Source: Lineolata rhizophorae (taxonomy: Eukaryota > Ascomycota > Dothideomycetes > Lineolatales > Lineolataceae). From it: 64,000 bases of DNA. How positions within the stretch are numbered: the first letter of the stretch is position 1; each line of letters starts with the position of its first letter. The notes beneath the pieces were generated by a model that was not told the DNA's origin, ran no database searches, and saw only the letters and a list, made by a program, of their open reading frames with translations. The stretch is from contig MU001689.1 of NCBI GenBank assembly GCA_010093515.1, forward strand, positions 533,764 to 597,763, in the 5' to 3' direction. Below are positions 12,802-25,967 of the stretch, piece by piece. The position numbers were made by a program, and so were the translations under genes.

Positions 12802-12863
12802 AGCTAAGCGACAGATATCACCGAAGTATCGATCAGCCATCTATCGATATCTATCGCTTAGCT
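12802..12863. repeat. 18-bp inverted repeat with 26-nt loop
   Basis: AGCTAAGCGACAGATATC at 12802-12819 pairs with GATATCTATCGCTTAGCT at 12846-12863 with one mismatch. It lies beside the TATCTATCGA array and could be the end of a small decayed transposon. That reading is inference. Confidence 0.7.
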
Positions 12864-14351
12864 AACCGACTATCGGTATCATCGCCCACCCTGCTAGCAA
12901 GCGTTCAGATTCCTTGATCTCCGTCTGCATACTTTCCGTCGAGCGACATCCGAGCCCTCCAAAAGAACCGAAACGCCCATGCCCCAATTGAAACCGACAG
13001 GAGTTGTCCCGTAGATAGGCATCGACCGCCAGGGCCAGGGCTAGCTAGGTAGGTCCAGGAACTACGGCGCAGCAAACCATCGACGAGACCGGACGCCACC
13101 CAAGAACACAAGTCGAGCCACCTTCGACTCTAGCATCCCGACCGCAAAAGGCCGTCGCGGGTATTGCCGTGCATCCCGTATTGACGGCCTCGGTGCCAGC
13201 CCACCGAGCGTGAGCGCGCACATCGTATGCACGCACCGAGTAGCCAGCTGTACCTTCGAACAGCAAACCGTGAAACCAACAAGCGTAGTTACCAGACCTC
13301 GGACAGGTCGATGCGTAGTCCCCGGCGTCGAGCGCTTCCAAAAACCCCCATCCTACGCACACGTCAAGAGGCGAGCCTACCGCACCCTCACTTCCCTCCA
13401 GCCCGTCGTGCCACATGGGAACCGCACCTCGCGCTCGTCACGGGTGCTTCCCCCGCCCAAAGCAAGATTATCGGCGCAGCCCTCACTTCACATACCCAGA
13501 GGCGTAAACCGCTCGCATGGAAATTCTTTCGCAGCTACGGAGAAGAAGCTCTGCTATCCATGGTATAACTCCCCGCCTCCCCACACCCCCTTCCACTACC
13601 GTTACCCGCCTAATCCGACTGATCGGCAAGTAGCAGCCAAAAAGGAAGCAGCAGCAACAGCATCGGCAGGAAAGCACTCTGCGTGAGAAAAAAGAAAGCC
13701 CAAAAAAAAAATTAAAGGAAAAGGGAGGTGTGCATACCCGCCTGCCTCTCCCCTAGACGCTCCTAGCCCGCGGCTCGAGCGAAACCGCAGCCCAAACACA
13801 TGGGACGGGCCACGAGGCCAACCAGCAGGTACGATCACTCGCTACCGCTCGCACCAGGAAGAGGTTGGGTTTTAGCGGCGGACCCCGACGGAAAACGCGG
13901 TTCATGAAGTAGGTACGCAGCTCGAGCCAACAAAAAGCTCGCTATATAAAATAAGAAACAGAAAGAGGTATAGGAAAAAAAAAAAAACCACAGAAAAGCT
14001 AAGCAAAACCTAGATTTGAGAAACGATCAACTTGAAACCCCGAAAACGCAGATGAAGTGGGCTTTAAAAAGGAGAGGGGGAAAAATGAAAAATAAGAAAA
14101 AAAAAGAAAAAAAGGGAGAAAGCCGCATGCATTAGATCTGTACAGTGTTCCGCACCCGTCCAAAACAACAGAACTATCACGGGCCGGGCCAGAACCCTTT
14201 TTCCCAAGCGGGAACGTCCTCTCAACCCCCCCGAACCGTTCCCCATTCATGATCCCATACCCATCACTTCATACGCCGCCATGAAACCTCCCCTTTCCTT
14301 ACCACACACTCTCTCTCCCACATCACAACCGCACCCCTCCCCACCGCCACC

Positions 14352-17300
14352 TTACTCGAAAAAGCTCTCCTCCTTAACCATGCCCTTATCATTATCCCGG
14401 ATCCCCACCCTCTGCATCGAGCTCTTCCGCTGGCCCGCCAACCCCATGCTCATCCCCATCACGTTCAGCATGTTGCTCTCCCTCCGCCGCTGCTTGTTCG
14501 GGTCCCTACCGCCCGGCGGCCCCATCCCCATCATCATCTGCGCCTCGCCGCCACCACCTCCGCCGCCACCGCCGCCACCTCCGCCGCCGCCTGCCGCCGC
14601 CCCGCCGCCGCCGCCCCCCTGCGCCATGATGGCGCCGTTGAGGCTGCCGAACGCGCCTTCGGGCCCCTGCCCCATCTGCCCGTAGATGGGCGTGTCGTAC
14701 GTGGGCTTCAGGGGGATGAAGCCCGTCTCGTGGGCGGGGCCGTCGCCGCGCTGCGACGGGGGCGGGGCGGCGGCCATGGGGAACTGCGACGGGGGTGGGC
14801 CGGCGCCGTGGAACGACGTCTGGTTGTAGGCGGGCGTGGGGATGTCGGAGAACATCTGGTGGCGCGGGGAGCGGATCGACTCGGGCGTGAGCGAGGGGGC
14901 CTGGATGGTGATCTCGCGGATCGGCGACGTCTCCTCGTCGACGGGCGCGCCGAAGATGGCCGGGTAGTCGGTGAGGAACATGGAGATGAGCGGGGCGGGG
15001 ATGTTGAGCGTGGGCGCGAAGACGATGCCGACTGGTGCGTCGTGGGTTTGGTTAGGTATATTAATGCTCGTATAAGGATGCGAAGTAGATGTGCCCTGAA
15101 AAAGGGGAAGATCTTTTCCTTGAATACAAAAAAAAAAGAAAAAGGAAAAAAAAAAACACTGCACTCACCATTCCTAACCGTCATCTTGTTGACCTGCGAA
15201 TTATCCACAATCTCGATCAAAAAGGACGACAGCGCCGACAGCAGCTCGGCGTTGACCTTGGGCAGCCTGTGCACGAGCACGTTGAAGGCCTGGATCTTCT
15301 TGTCGCGCTCGTCCAATTCTGCAAACATCCCAAGTCAGCTTCATCAGCCCTCACCCCCCCCCTTCCTCAAACCAACGTCGGCAGCACAAACTTACCAAGC
15401 ACCTTCAGAAAGTCCAGATGCAGATCCCGGGTCAGGATCGACACGGGCAGCTCCCTCAAGTACAGCTTCAGCAGGCTCGCCACGGCATGGACGTCGTAGT
15501 AGGTGCCCTCGCCCAGCAGCCGCACGTCCCCTTCGGTGTTGAACCGCTCGCGCAGCGCGCGGATGACGATGTTGGACCCCGACAGCCGGAAGATGCCCTC
15601 CTCGCTCGCCGCCCGCTTCGCCTTGAGGTACTCGAGGCACCGGTACACGACGGCGGGCAGGTGGGTGTCGGCCCCGGCCGGCACGCTCAGCTCCACCGCC
15701 TCGTGCAGCGCGATGCCGAACACCTGCCTGCTGTCGCCCGCGTGCGCCGCGTACGCCGCCGCCTGCTGCTGGCGCTGCTCCGCCAGCGACATGGGCGCCC
15801 CGCCGCCGCCTCCCGGGCCCTGCTGCGCGCCCTGCTGCACGCCCCCGTTGCCGCCGCCGCCGCCGCCGCCCGCCTTGGGCTCCGACGCCGAGTCCGACGA
15901 CGACCGGCCCCGGAAGTTCGCGAAGATGCTGCGCTTCTTGTCCTTGACGGCGCTGGGCGGCGCGGCCAGGAGGCTGGCTCCGGCTCCGGCGCCGGGGCCG
16001 GCGGCGCCGGCGGCGCTCCTGCCCATGCCCCACATCTCGGCGTTCTCGATGGGGGCCCCGTTGGTCGGGCCCGAGATGACCGGGTGGGCGCCGTGCAGGT
16101 GGCCGTGGCCGTGGCCGTGGCCGTGGCCGTAGTGGTGCGCCACCTTCTCGCGCGAGAAGTCGTCGTAGCCGGGGCCCACCATGGCGCTCCCGCCGCCGCC
16201 GCCTCGCGCCGCGAACTGCGCCTGGACGGGCGAAGGCAGGCTGCCGTTCTTGTAATTGGGCCCGCGGATGGGCGCCTCGGCCGCCACCACGTCGTCGTAG
16301 CTGGTGCCCAAGAGCTCGCCGCCGTCGCTGGCGTCGCGCGGCTTCGCCTTCTGCGACCCGCCGCCGGCCGCCTCGTTCTCCTTGTTCTTCTCCGACGATA
16401 GGAGGTCGACCCACTGCAGCAGCGCGTCGACCCAGGCGTCACGCTCCTCGTCGCTCTCGGCGCACAGCACGTGCCGTACCAGTGCCGACGAGTCCTTGCG
16501 CTTCGGCTCCAGGATCAGGAACGCGTGCCGGTACTGGTTCTCGGCGTCATCGCCGCGGGACGGCGACGCGTTGTTGCTGTTGCTGTTGCCGCCGACGCCG
16601 CCGACGCCGCCGACGACACCGCCGCCGCTGCCGCTGTTGCCGCTCGCCTGCTGCGCCGACTGTTTGCCGATCTGCGCGTTGGCCAGCTTGATGGTGCCCA
16701 GGTGCGGGCCGCCCGCGTCCTCGTAGTAGCGCAGCTCGGGTCCGTCCAGCACGAAGTAGCGCGCCTTCCAGCCGCCGAAGTTCTTGCCCCGCTTCGTCAG
16801 GAAGCCTTCGCGGCGGGGCCGCGGCTTCTGGTTCGGCGCCGAGGGCCCGCCGCCCTTGGAAGCGTTCACCGACAGGCTGTTGGAGTTTTCGTCCTCGGCG
16901 CCGATGACGTCGGTTGAGAAGAAGTTGCAGGCGACCAGGGCCGCTTTCTCGTCCATGTACGTGTCGAGCATGGTGTCGAAGTACAGGTTGAGCGCGGCCC
17001 TCCGGGCGTCGATCTTGGCCGGGGCGTGCCCGCTGAAGAGCGACCGGTCGGGAAGCTTGCCGGTGAAGTTGCACAGGGACCTGAGCTGCTGGTCGAGCAC
17101 CGGTAGAGACACGATCGTCTTCTCGACGCGCCAGAGCTGCTTTCCATCCGAACGGGCGTATATGGCGAGGATGAAGACGGGATCTTCGTCCGCAGCCTTC
17201 TGCCCCATAAAACTCAGGCGCGACGGCCGCATCCTAGACGAGAAAACCCTGACCTGGATCGAAGGGAGAGCGTTCGGAGGGAGAAGCAATCCAGGATACT

Positions 17301-19325
17301 GCTCCGATATCAACCCCTTGTATACGTTCTCCATGCCGGCAGTGCCGGAGCCAGACGTCGCCGAAGGCGGCGGCTCTTCGATCACCGGTGGCTGCAGCAT
17401 TCCTTGTTGCCTAGGCGGCTCCGGCTCCTCGGGAGCGGGAGCCTCTTCCTCCACCGCCTCCGGAGCTGCGGCCGTCTGGTAGCCTTCGGCGCGGGCGAGG
17501 TGGGGTGAGATGTAGGAGAGCGGCGTGTTGGGCGGTAGTGGGATGGGCTGCTTCGGGGCGCGCGGAGACAGCGGGCCCGCTCCCGATCGCGGCGACATTG
17601 GAGGCGAAGCTAGAGACTGCCGAGGCATGCGAGGGTTTGGCGAGTTCATCGGACGATCGCCGGGCCGGGGGCTCATGGGCAAGCCGGGGCTCATCATCGG
17701 CGACGAGATGCCGCTGCGCTGCGTGTTGTTGGTGCGGTCCGAGTTCGTCGGGCTGAGGAGGGCGTTGATGGAGCCTTGGTTGGACGCCATGCGAGGCGAG
17801 CTCGGCAGACCGGTGGGGCTGAAGGCGACGGGTACGGCGGGGACGGCGTCGGCGTGGCTGTTGTTGCTCTCGGCCGGCGACGTGGTGTCCGACGCCGCTT
17901 TGCTCTTGCTCTTGCTCTTGCTCTTCTTCTTGGACCGGCTCCGAGCCTCCTCCTCGCGTTTCATGAGGATCTCGCGAGCCTTGTCGTCGGCCTCGCGCGT
18001 CTTCCGCCGGCCCCGCTCCATCACGGGGATCTCGTCTTCCTCCAGCACGTCGTCCTCGTAGTCCGTGTCCTCGCCGGGCACGGCTTGGTGGAGGTGGGCG
18101 CTGGGCCGGCTCGGCGTCGAGAGGTCGAGCGGCGCGGGTGGGGGTTTCCTCGATACGGTGCGCTCTTGCGGGTCCTCAAACTCACCCTGTCCGAGAACGG
18201 GGGTGGCTTGCGTGAGCGACAGCGACGGCGCCTCGAGGCTGTCCTGTGGCGAGCCCGCGGCGATGTGTGCGGGTTGCGAACGAGCGGTGGCGGCTTGGAT
18301 GGGAAGGGAAGAGGGAGTAGGATCGATCGGGGTAAACGAGTGGTCCGCCGGGTGTTGTGGATTCAGCGGCGCGGGCATGGGCACGTCTGACGAGACGCTC
18401 GATTTTATCTTGTGATCTGTGGGCGAATTGTTCGAACTGCCGGCGGCGGAGGCCGCGGCGGAAACGGACTCCTCAGGCTGAATGGCCTGGGTCGGCGAAG
18501 GGCCGGTAGCCGATACGGCGTGGTTGTGCGGCGAGGACGAGTCAGGGGTGATTTCATTTCGAGCCTGCCGCCGCACGGCGCCGAGCTCGTTCACCTCGGT
18601 CGAAATGGTGCTCTCGGGGACGCTGTCACTCCTGTGCTGGCTGCCGCTGGGCACGCGTTCGCTCAGCGCCGGCGACTGGCTCGTGTCGCGCCCGAGCAGA
18701 TGGTCGTGCAGGGCCGACGAGGCGGCGCCCGTCTGCGCCAGGTGTTCCTTGAGCTTCTTGCGGTACCGCTCCTTGTCCTTCAAGGCGCGCTCGAGGTCCT
18801 TGTTCAGGCCGAGGATCATGGCCCGCTGCTTCTCCACGAGCCGCCACAGTTGCGCGTTGTGGGCCGACGCGCTCTGCTTCTCTTTCCACAGACGCAGCAT
18901 GGCGGCCTCGGCCGAACCGGCCGACGCGATCAGCTCGGCCATGTCGGGCGGGTTCGCGGTGGAATCCTGCGACGACGAGTGGGCGTGTGACGCGTTGGCC
19001 CGGTAGGTCTGGGAGGTGCTGGATGATATCGAGGAGACGGCGGAGTCGATGGACGGGTTGCGGGGGACCGTGGGCCGAGGCTCCGGTCGAGCCTTCATTG
19101 CCGGGAGCATGGTGGAGGACGAGGTCGGCGAGGACGGCGGAGAGGGGGCGGAGGGAGCGGCGGCGGCGGCGGCGGAGGAGGAGGAGGACACGGGCGCGGA
19201 GACGTTGCGTAGGGAGTGGTAGGAGGCGGCCTTGGCGAGGAAATGGCCGCCTTTGTTGAAGGGAGGTGCGGGTCCGACGGCGGGCACGGGAGCGGGAGCA
19301 GGAGCAGGAGCAGGCGCAAACGCAA

Positions 19326-19361
<36 letters not shown>

Positions 19362-20061
19362 CCGTGGCCAGCGATTGCTTGGGGGAGGCGTCGGTGTGCG
19401 AATAGTTGTGCCCCTCTGAGGCTAGAAAGGCGTCCAATCGTTCGCGAGGGGAACGCGGCTTCTCGAAGGAGGAGCCGAAGGACGACTTGTGGGCTGGAGG
19501 AGACCGCGGGGACGGCGAGAGCCCACCATCAGATCCGGGGAAGGCGGACGGCAGGTGGGAAGCGGCGGTGGTGGAGGTGGCGGTGTTGGCGGGCGCGGCG
19601 GGAACGGCAGCAGGGCCGGTGCTCGGATCGGCGGTAACGGCCAAGGCGGGTGTCTCGAAGACGTGCTGGAGCGGGCTCGGCGGCTGCTGGCGGCTGCCCT
19701 GGCGGAGGTCAGAGCGCGAGGGCGGGCCTGGAGGGCGAAGGGAGGACGAGGGCGCGGCGGGGTGGTGAGGGGAGGAGGCCGAGGGCGCGGCGGCGGCGGC
19801 GACGGGCGAGGGCGAGGCGGCGGGTTCGCGCAGGCCGCGGATGGTGTCCCTGAGGGAGGAGGAGGAGGGGGAGGAGGAGGAGGAGAAGGAGGAGAAGGAG
19901 GAGGAGGAGGCAGGGTGCGGGAACGACGAGGGCGCGGGCGCGGGCGCGGACGAGGACGAGGACGAGGACGTCAACGACGGCGACGACTGCGACGGGTGGA
20001 CGACGCGGCGGTTGGAGTGCTCGCCGGCGAACGGGCCAGGGCCGCGGCCGGCCTGCAACAT
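14352..20061 (-). CDS. bem3: Bem3-like PX-PH-RhoGAP protein
   Basis: Three exons, 20061-15396, 15318-15169 and 15031-14352, join in phase to give 1831 residues. Introns are 77 and 137 bp (donors GTAAGT and GTGAGT). Domains in order are: a Ser/Pro/Ala-rich disordered N-terminus; a coiled coil around residues 385-440; a PX-like domain around 925-1055; a PH domain around 1080-1225 (EGFLTKRGKNFGGWKARYFV); and a RhoGAP domain around 1440-1640 with arginine finger in EEGIFRLSGS and the block NVGIVFAPTLNIPAPL. This order is that of yeast Bem3, a Cdc42 GTPase-activating protein that limits Cdc42 at growth sites on the plasma membrane. The start is the first ATG in the open frame, since the upstream extension has no other. 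The last exon encodes a Gly-rich run and ends in EESFFE. Simple repeats inside the frame (SASASA near 19320-19365, HGHGHG near 16100-16135) are in phase and translated. Confidence 0.9.
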
Positions 20062-20159
20062 GACGGCGCGTCCGGGAGAGTGCAATGCCGGCTCAATGGA
20101 GCTTAGCCAGGGCGCGAGCGTTGGGGTTGGGGTTGGGGGGGGGGTCCGTAGCCGCGCAG

Positions 20160-20225
20160 CTCTTTCTCTCTCGCTCTCTCTCTCGCTCTCGCTCTCGCTG
20201 TCGCTCTCGCGCTCGCGCTCGCTCA
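20160..20225. repeat. CTCTCG/GCTCTC microsatellite
   Basis: An imperfect CTCTCG repeat lies about 100-165 bp upstream of the bem3 start, probably in its leader. Pyrimidine tracts on one strand are common near fungal transcription starts. Confidence 0.8.
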
Positions 20226-20977
20226 GTCGCTCCGGCGCGGCTGCAGCGTGCGCGCTGATTGCTGGGAGCCGGCGGGATGGAGGATGACGGGCGCGCGGCG
20301 ACGGCGACGGCGACGGGCTGCCGGGGTCAAGGGCGGGCGACAGGCGGCCAACGGGCCGCGGCCACAGCCGGCCTCGCGCTGGCCGCTCGTACTGGGCCGA
20401 CTGCGACTGGCGCCGGCGGCTGCGGGCGAGTGGTTTGCTGGCGCTCCCCGGCTTATTGCAGGGAGACGCATGCGCTGGGCTGCGTGTGCTGCCGGCTGCG
20501 TGTGCTGCTGCTGCGCTTGCGCCCAAGCACCGCACGCGCGCACGCTCGCCCGCTCGCTCGCTCTCCGCCCTTCACGAGGAGAAAGGAGGATAAGGTTGTG
20601 TGCAGCGCGCAAAAAGCACGCAGAGTCAAAGTTAAAGTCGGATGTCGCGCCCGCCACCAAGCCGGCCGCAAGAGACGCTGGGAGCGAGCGGGCAAGCCAC
20701 CGCCGGGCGCTTCTCCCCCCCAGGCCAGCCGAAAAGAGGCACGCCGCCGACGCCCGACGACGGGCCAGACACGCCCCCCCCGGGCGCGTCCCGTCGTGGG
20801 CTTGGGCAAAAGAGGTTTCGCGCCGACGCCGGGCTCGGGGGGGCGTCCTGCAGGAACGCTCGACGCTGATTTGCGGAGTCCTGCGCACGGAGAGCATCTG
20901 TGTCTTTTTCGCAGCTTGCCTCCCGCGCGCACCCGCCCATCCTCATCCGCCGCCGGTCGGGGCGACTCGCGGCCATC

Positions 20978-21004
20978 GCAGCAGCAGCAGCAGCAGCAGC
21001 AGCA
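20978..21004. repeat. (GCA)n trinucleotide run
   Basis: Nine consecutive GCA units upstream of bem3. No supported coding frame covers them. Confidence 0.85.
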
Positions 21005-21288
21005 AACGGAAAAGGTCCGAAGAGGCGTGTCCGCCGCGGCTGCCCGCTCGCTCGCTCGAAAAAATAAAAATAAAAAATAAATAAAAGCTGAAACGCCGCG
21101 CCCGCACGGCGCACCCGCCTGACTAGCGCCGCCCGGTGCGGTTGGACGCCGGCCGCCAAATAGGAGGCCCCTCGTAACGCGCTGTGCCTTCGCCCGCCGG
21201 CCTGCCATTGGCCCGCGCCGGCCTGTCCCAGATGTGACGACGGGCTGGATCGCCCGCCTCGTGCCTCCAGGGCTGCCGTCGGCCTGGT

Positions 21289-21314
21289 TGGATGGATGGA
21301 TGGATGGATGGATG
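21289..21314. repeat. (TGGA)n tetranucleotide run
   Basis: About six and a half TGGA units in intergenic DNA. Confidence 0.85.
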
Positions 21315-24300
21315 CTCTCGCGGCGAAGCGGTGAACAGGAGAAGAAGAGAACTAGAGGCATGCTACGTATGTGCAAGCAGGCCACTGCAAAAATCTACCC
21401 AGGCATGTACATATTCCAGAGAACCTGGGCCATCTGGAGAGAAAAAAGGGCGAGACGGTCGAGCTGCTCGCGCATTTCCGCACTTGTCTTAGTCGGCGCC
21501 CGCCCTCGTATCACGGTCCTCATGTACATATGTAGCGATGTAGGTAGGTAGTATGCGCTCCGTACTCCGCTCCGCCATCTCCGCCTCCAGCACGCTCGCT
21601 CCCGTAACGCAATGCGAGAGACACGAGTACATAGTAGGCACATGCAACCACCGCACCGTTAGAGTTTTTTTTTTTTCTTTTTTTTTCTTTTTTTTCGAAT
21701 TTGCCCAACACCCCGCTCCGAGCTCGGCCGGCATCCCGCCCATGCAGGGTTTTCCTGGGCGACGGCTCGGCAAGGCTGGCATTCGCAAGCGCCAGATCAC
21801 CCGGCCAAGATGCGCCTCGTCCGTCCTGCCTGCACGCGGATTGCGGAGACCGGCCGGGGCGCCCCCGGTCGGCCGCGAGACGGAGGGGGTTGTGGGGGCC
21901 GTCAAGGGTGGGCGGGCCCGGAAAGGCCGCTCCATCGTGGCGGCTGCTGCGCGCGGACAGAGTCTTGAGGGGGTGCTCTACGGAGTATGTACAAGCTTTT
22001 AAGTCTATACTAACCTTCGACTGCAGTTACATATGTATGTATGTACCTAGGTGGTCGCAACGCAATTGAAAGCATGTACCTTTGTACTGCTTAACCTCCG
22101 CTTTGCTATGCCAGCCTGCGTTGCCCGTTCATCACTTCTCCACCTCGCGTCCAAAGCAGCTCCTACCGGTACTGCAATTCGTCATTTGAAAAAAAAAAAA
22201 AAATTGTGGGACCATTCTTGCAGCCGCGGGGCCTTCCTCCTGTCTGAAGTCACGATAATCCATCCCCCATCATACATACCCGAGCGCCGCGAGCATCAGA
22301 GAAGGAGGCTCCCGTGACCCCATCAGACACAGCACCGGCAACACCAGCGCCGTTTGCTCCGTAGTCTTCTCCAGGTTCCGTTTGACCTCAACTCCGTGCC
22401 TGTCCTTTCCCCTCCGGACTTCCGCCCCCGCATACAACCATGCATCCTCCCTGAGAGAAAGGGGGACGGAGAGGGGCGAAAAGGGCCTGATTCTTGCATC
22501 CGGGGGCGCTGTTTCTTTTGAAACGCCAGAGCCGTTATGCGCAGGGCACGTCGGGCTCGGCCGTATCGCCGGCCTTTCCCCAGCGCTTTACCCTTGCCGA
22601 CGCGAGCGGCCAGGGCAGGGAACAATCAGCTGATTGTAGGGGTCCCAAACCCTCAGCTGGACGCACCGACCGAACAAACGGCGCCTACGTACGTACATAC
22701 GGGCATGTGGGTGTGTACCTATGCGCGCTACCTATCCTAGCCTCGTCCTCTGTCCGCATCGTCGTCGCTCGGCCCAATAACCGCTGACCGCTCCAAACTA
22801 CAACCCAAACCTGAACCAACCATCGCGATTTGCATGCCGCATCATGCGCTTCATGCGGCCTGTTGTTGCAAGAATGGACTCGTTCTCAGGAATTTGAATT
22901 TGAGTCCACTGGCTGGCCGTCCATGATTGGAGCATCTGTCAACTCGGCCGTGCCGCCGAACAACCATGACCTGCATCAGCAGCATTGACTGATTCCATGC
23001 CCAGGCACATCTCCCACCGCAGCTCCTCCTAAGAACTCAGCGTCCCCCGTACCTCTGCCCTTTTTGAGTTTTACCCTCGGACAAGCTTCGTATACGCAAG
23101 GTACTCTATATATACCCGTGCGTACCTGCAGCCAAACCCTCTTCCTCCTGCAGGTACCCGACCGCGCAAGTGCCAGAAGAAGGCACCGACCTCGCCCAGG
23201 AGATCGCGAAGACTCCCGCCTCTTAACCCCGTACAGCCGGGCTCTCACAGATCCGCGAAGTCGACAAAACACATCACCGCCCGCGATACATAGGGATTAC
23301 TACTAGCCTGCACAACCACCTAACTCCGCATGTACCCTGTGGCTCTTCCCCTCTTTTCCTCGATGCCCGCAACAACCGGGGTGTACGGAGTAGTCGCTAC
23401 GTACACAGGTTGTTCGTATGTACGTATGGAGTTGACCCGCGCCGCCCAATCACCCGATGCATACGCCGCAGCGACCAACGACGGCGCTCGCTCGGCAAAC
23501 GCTTCCGCCGCCCTCCCTTGCTTTTTCACATACGTAGTACATACTCCGTACTCACCCAGTAGATCGCAGTTCGCGGGCGATCGTCCATCCATCCAGCCAG
23601 CCAGCCAGCCACCTAAGCTCGCTCTCCCGACCGCCCGGCTCGGCCGCATCACGAGCGCGCAAAGTGGACTGATGATGATGATGATACGCCGCCGCGCGGC
23701 TTGCGGCGAACCGATTTATGTACATACGTAGAATGTATTGGACCGGAACCGGAACCGGCTGGCGTTCAGCCCTAACCCGCCACGTCGGTTGATTCTGCCC
23801 GGGCGAGGCGCTCGGCGGCATAGGATCGGTATGGATTGGATTGGATTGGAATTCCGCCCTGGAGGCCTGGATGGTTGGCGTTCGCGGGCTGGGGAGCTAA
23901 CTACGTATGTATATGTACTACGGATGGATTGGCGCGCCGTCGTCGTCGATCTGATCTGTCAATTGGATCTGTGTCCGGAGTATGTATGTATGTACGTAGG
24001 AGTACATAGGTAGATTCTCGGGTTTCGGAGTAGCCTTCCCGCCTAGCGTATTGGCTGGCTTTCGAGGCGCCGTCGTCGGATCCGTCCAAATGGGATCCAA
24101 TAGTTGCGTGAAATGGCGCCATCGTTCGAGTGCGCCGGGGAGGGATATATAGGTCCGTAATTGGTAGCTGAAGAGCTGCCTTGCCGACGCCACTAGGTGT
24201 GCCTACATACAAGTGTGTGGGTACAGGATTATCTGAGTGGCATCAGGTTCGCATCTTGCCGTCTCTTGTTATGACTTTCTGCTCCACACGAAGCTAGCTC

Positions 24301-25967
24301 CCTCCGCATTCTGGCCAGAAGCTCCGTCCCGCCGTGTAGCGTCGCACGCCGAGCGCGTGCTAGGCACAGGCTCACGCGGACGCCAATCGCCGTCCATACC
24401 GTAATGCTTATTGATTTAGCCCAAGACATCCTTCGACACTGCTTGCAGGCCAACCTTGCGGCCCTTTCAGCCATGTCGTGGATAGGTGGGTTCCTTGGCC
24501 CGCCACTTGCGCTTGTGATTGATTAATCTATGTGTCAGTTCTTAGCTCAACCGAGACATCGTAGTTAGTCAAGATGCACCTATCACCGGCGGAATTCTGG
24601 TGGTGGGCAACGTTCGGCGGTGGCGACAGCGGCGGCAAACCGTCCCGGCACGCATCCACGTGCAACGTGCATCCGTCGTCGCCGTCCTCCGTCAGCTCGA
24701 GCGAGCGATACGTTTCCAGGACCTCCCGCCACGGAGTTGACGTTATCCAAGCCGAACACCTCCCCAAATTTGCAAAAGGCCTCAAGCCTCTAAACGAACG
24801 CATGCGTAAAATACCTGAGATAATGCGCGCAACAATATGTAGCTCAGCTATAGTAGGGCTGTAAGACACCGTTACAGCTCTATCAGTCCGTTCACTCTGC
24901 CTGCCGTTCACTTAAACATCCTACTCACCTAGTGTGTAGTCCCGCTAGCCCCCCACCACACACACGCAATCCAGCATCCACTCCCCGCCACAAAAGTGGA
25001 CACACTAACCTTTCCCCCCTCATTCAATAGTAACGGAGTCTGCCAGCAGGTCAAATTATGTGCATTGAGTGGGTCCGAGTGGGGTCTCGCCTCCACGAAA
25101 GAGACCGCGTGGTGCCGTGCAGCGGTTGGCGCCGCCGCCAAAGGACCCTACCTACGTAGTATTTACCATTTTTGCTATCGATTGCCAGCGGCCAATCATC
25201 GCCCAGGACTTGTCTTGGAGATAGAACCGTGCTCTGAAGTGACGAATTCGTAGTGGTAGTAGTACGCTCTGGTTACATAGCGCCTCGTCACCAGCTCCCC
25301 CGTCCGCCTCTACTACATATACATACGACGCACCAAACACCTGCGTTAAGTTTTGAAAGTGCACGCGGCTACCCGGCTCTTGGGGCCTCGGGCCTAAGAC
25401 CCACCGCGTCAGCCAATGCGAGCACCACCTGCACACCGGCCTAACGTACCGGCTGAGCGGAACCTGAGCGGCAGGTCTCCTCTCCGGGACCGACGAAGGC
25501 GGTGCTCGGGTGGCCGATTGGCCCCCGCGGAAGTGGTAGGTAGGAGAGAGCTGACGCGAGATCCGGCCCGCGATCCCCTTGGGCTGGCGGGCCTGAACAT
25601 CTTTTGGGCTCTCGACCTGGGCAAGGTGGGTAGCGGGAGGGCCAAAAAGTTTCAGTTGCAGACGGGGGCGCGTTTGTTACTGGGTGAGCCGGACGGGTAG
25701 AGGAGTAACAATGTCTGTCCCGAGTGGCGTATGAAACGGCTCGCGGGTCTCGACGACGTCTTAGGTGTTGCGCTCGGGATAATCTGCTTGAAGCAACGAA
25801 GGACTTGGAGCGCTGTGCTCAAGGCTAGCGAGGCGGGACCGGCGAGCCAAAAGTCCATCCACTGCAATACCACTTCACAAACCCGCTGCACGTCGAACAT
25901 TCCAAAGCTAGCAAACCAGAACGCCTTTCCCATGATGCCCACCATGCCGCCACCACGGCAGGCCCGT

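Larger units (their letters stand above)
7662..14351. other. Gene desert upstream of velB (about 6.7 kb)
   Basis: No supported gene lies between the velB start and the 3' end of the Bem3-like gene. The left 4 kb is GC-rich with purine runs such as (GGGGGA)n near 8720-8750, GACAGC repeats near 9712-9743, a (TA)n tract and many TACATA/TACGTA words. The stretch 12040-12900 turns AT-rich with the TATCTATCGA array. Open frames here are low complexity and lack family resemblance. A long velB leader or promoter is a reasonable guess for part of it. Confidence 0.55.

Noticed and set aside
13045-13686. Frames of 120-160 codons on both strands in the velB desert
   Set aside because: No family resemblance, no supporting splice sites, and composition typical of chance frames.
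15418-16401. Long plus-strand frame opposite the bem3 exon (327 codons)
   Set aside because: It is the shadow of GC-rich coding sequence on the other strand, where the conserved PH and RhoGAP domains lie.
20062-20535. N-terminal extension of the Bem3-like protein
   Set aside because: The frame stays open upstream but contains no ATG, and it is built from simple repeats. The first ATG at 20061 was kept.
20248-21084. Plus-strand frames of over 270 codons upstream of bem3
   Set aside because: They are low complexity, Arg/Ala-rich and span simple repeats. They look like chance frames in GC-rich promoter DNA.
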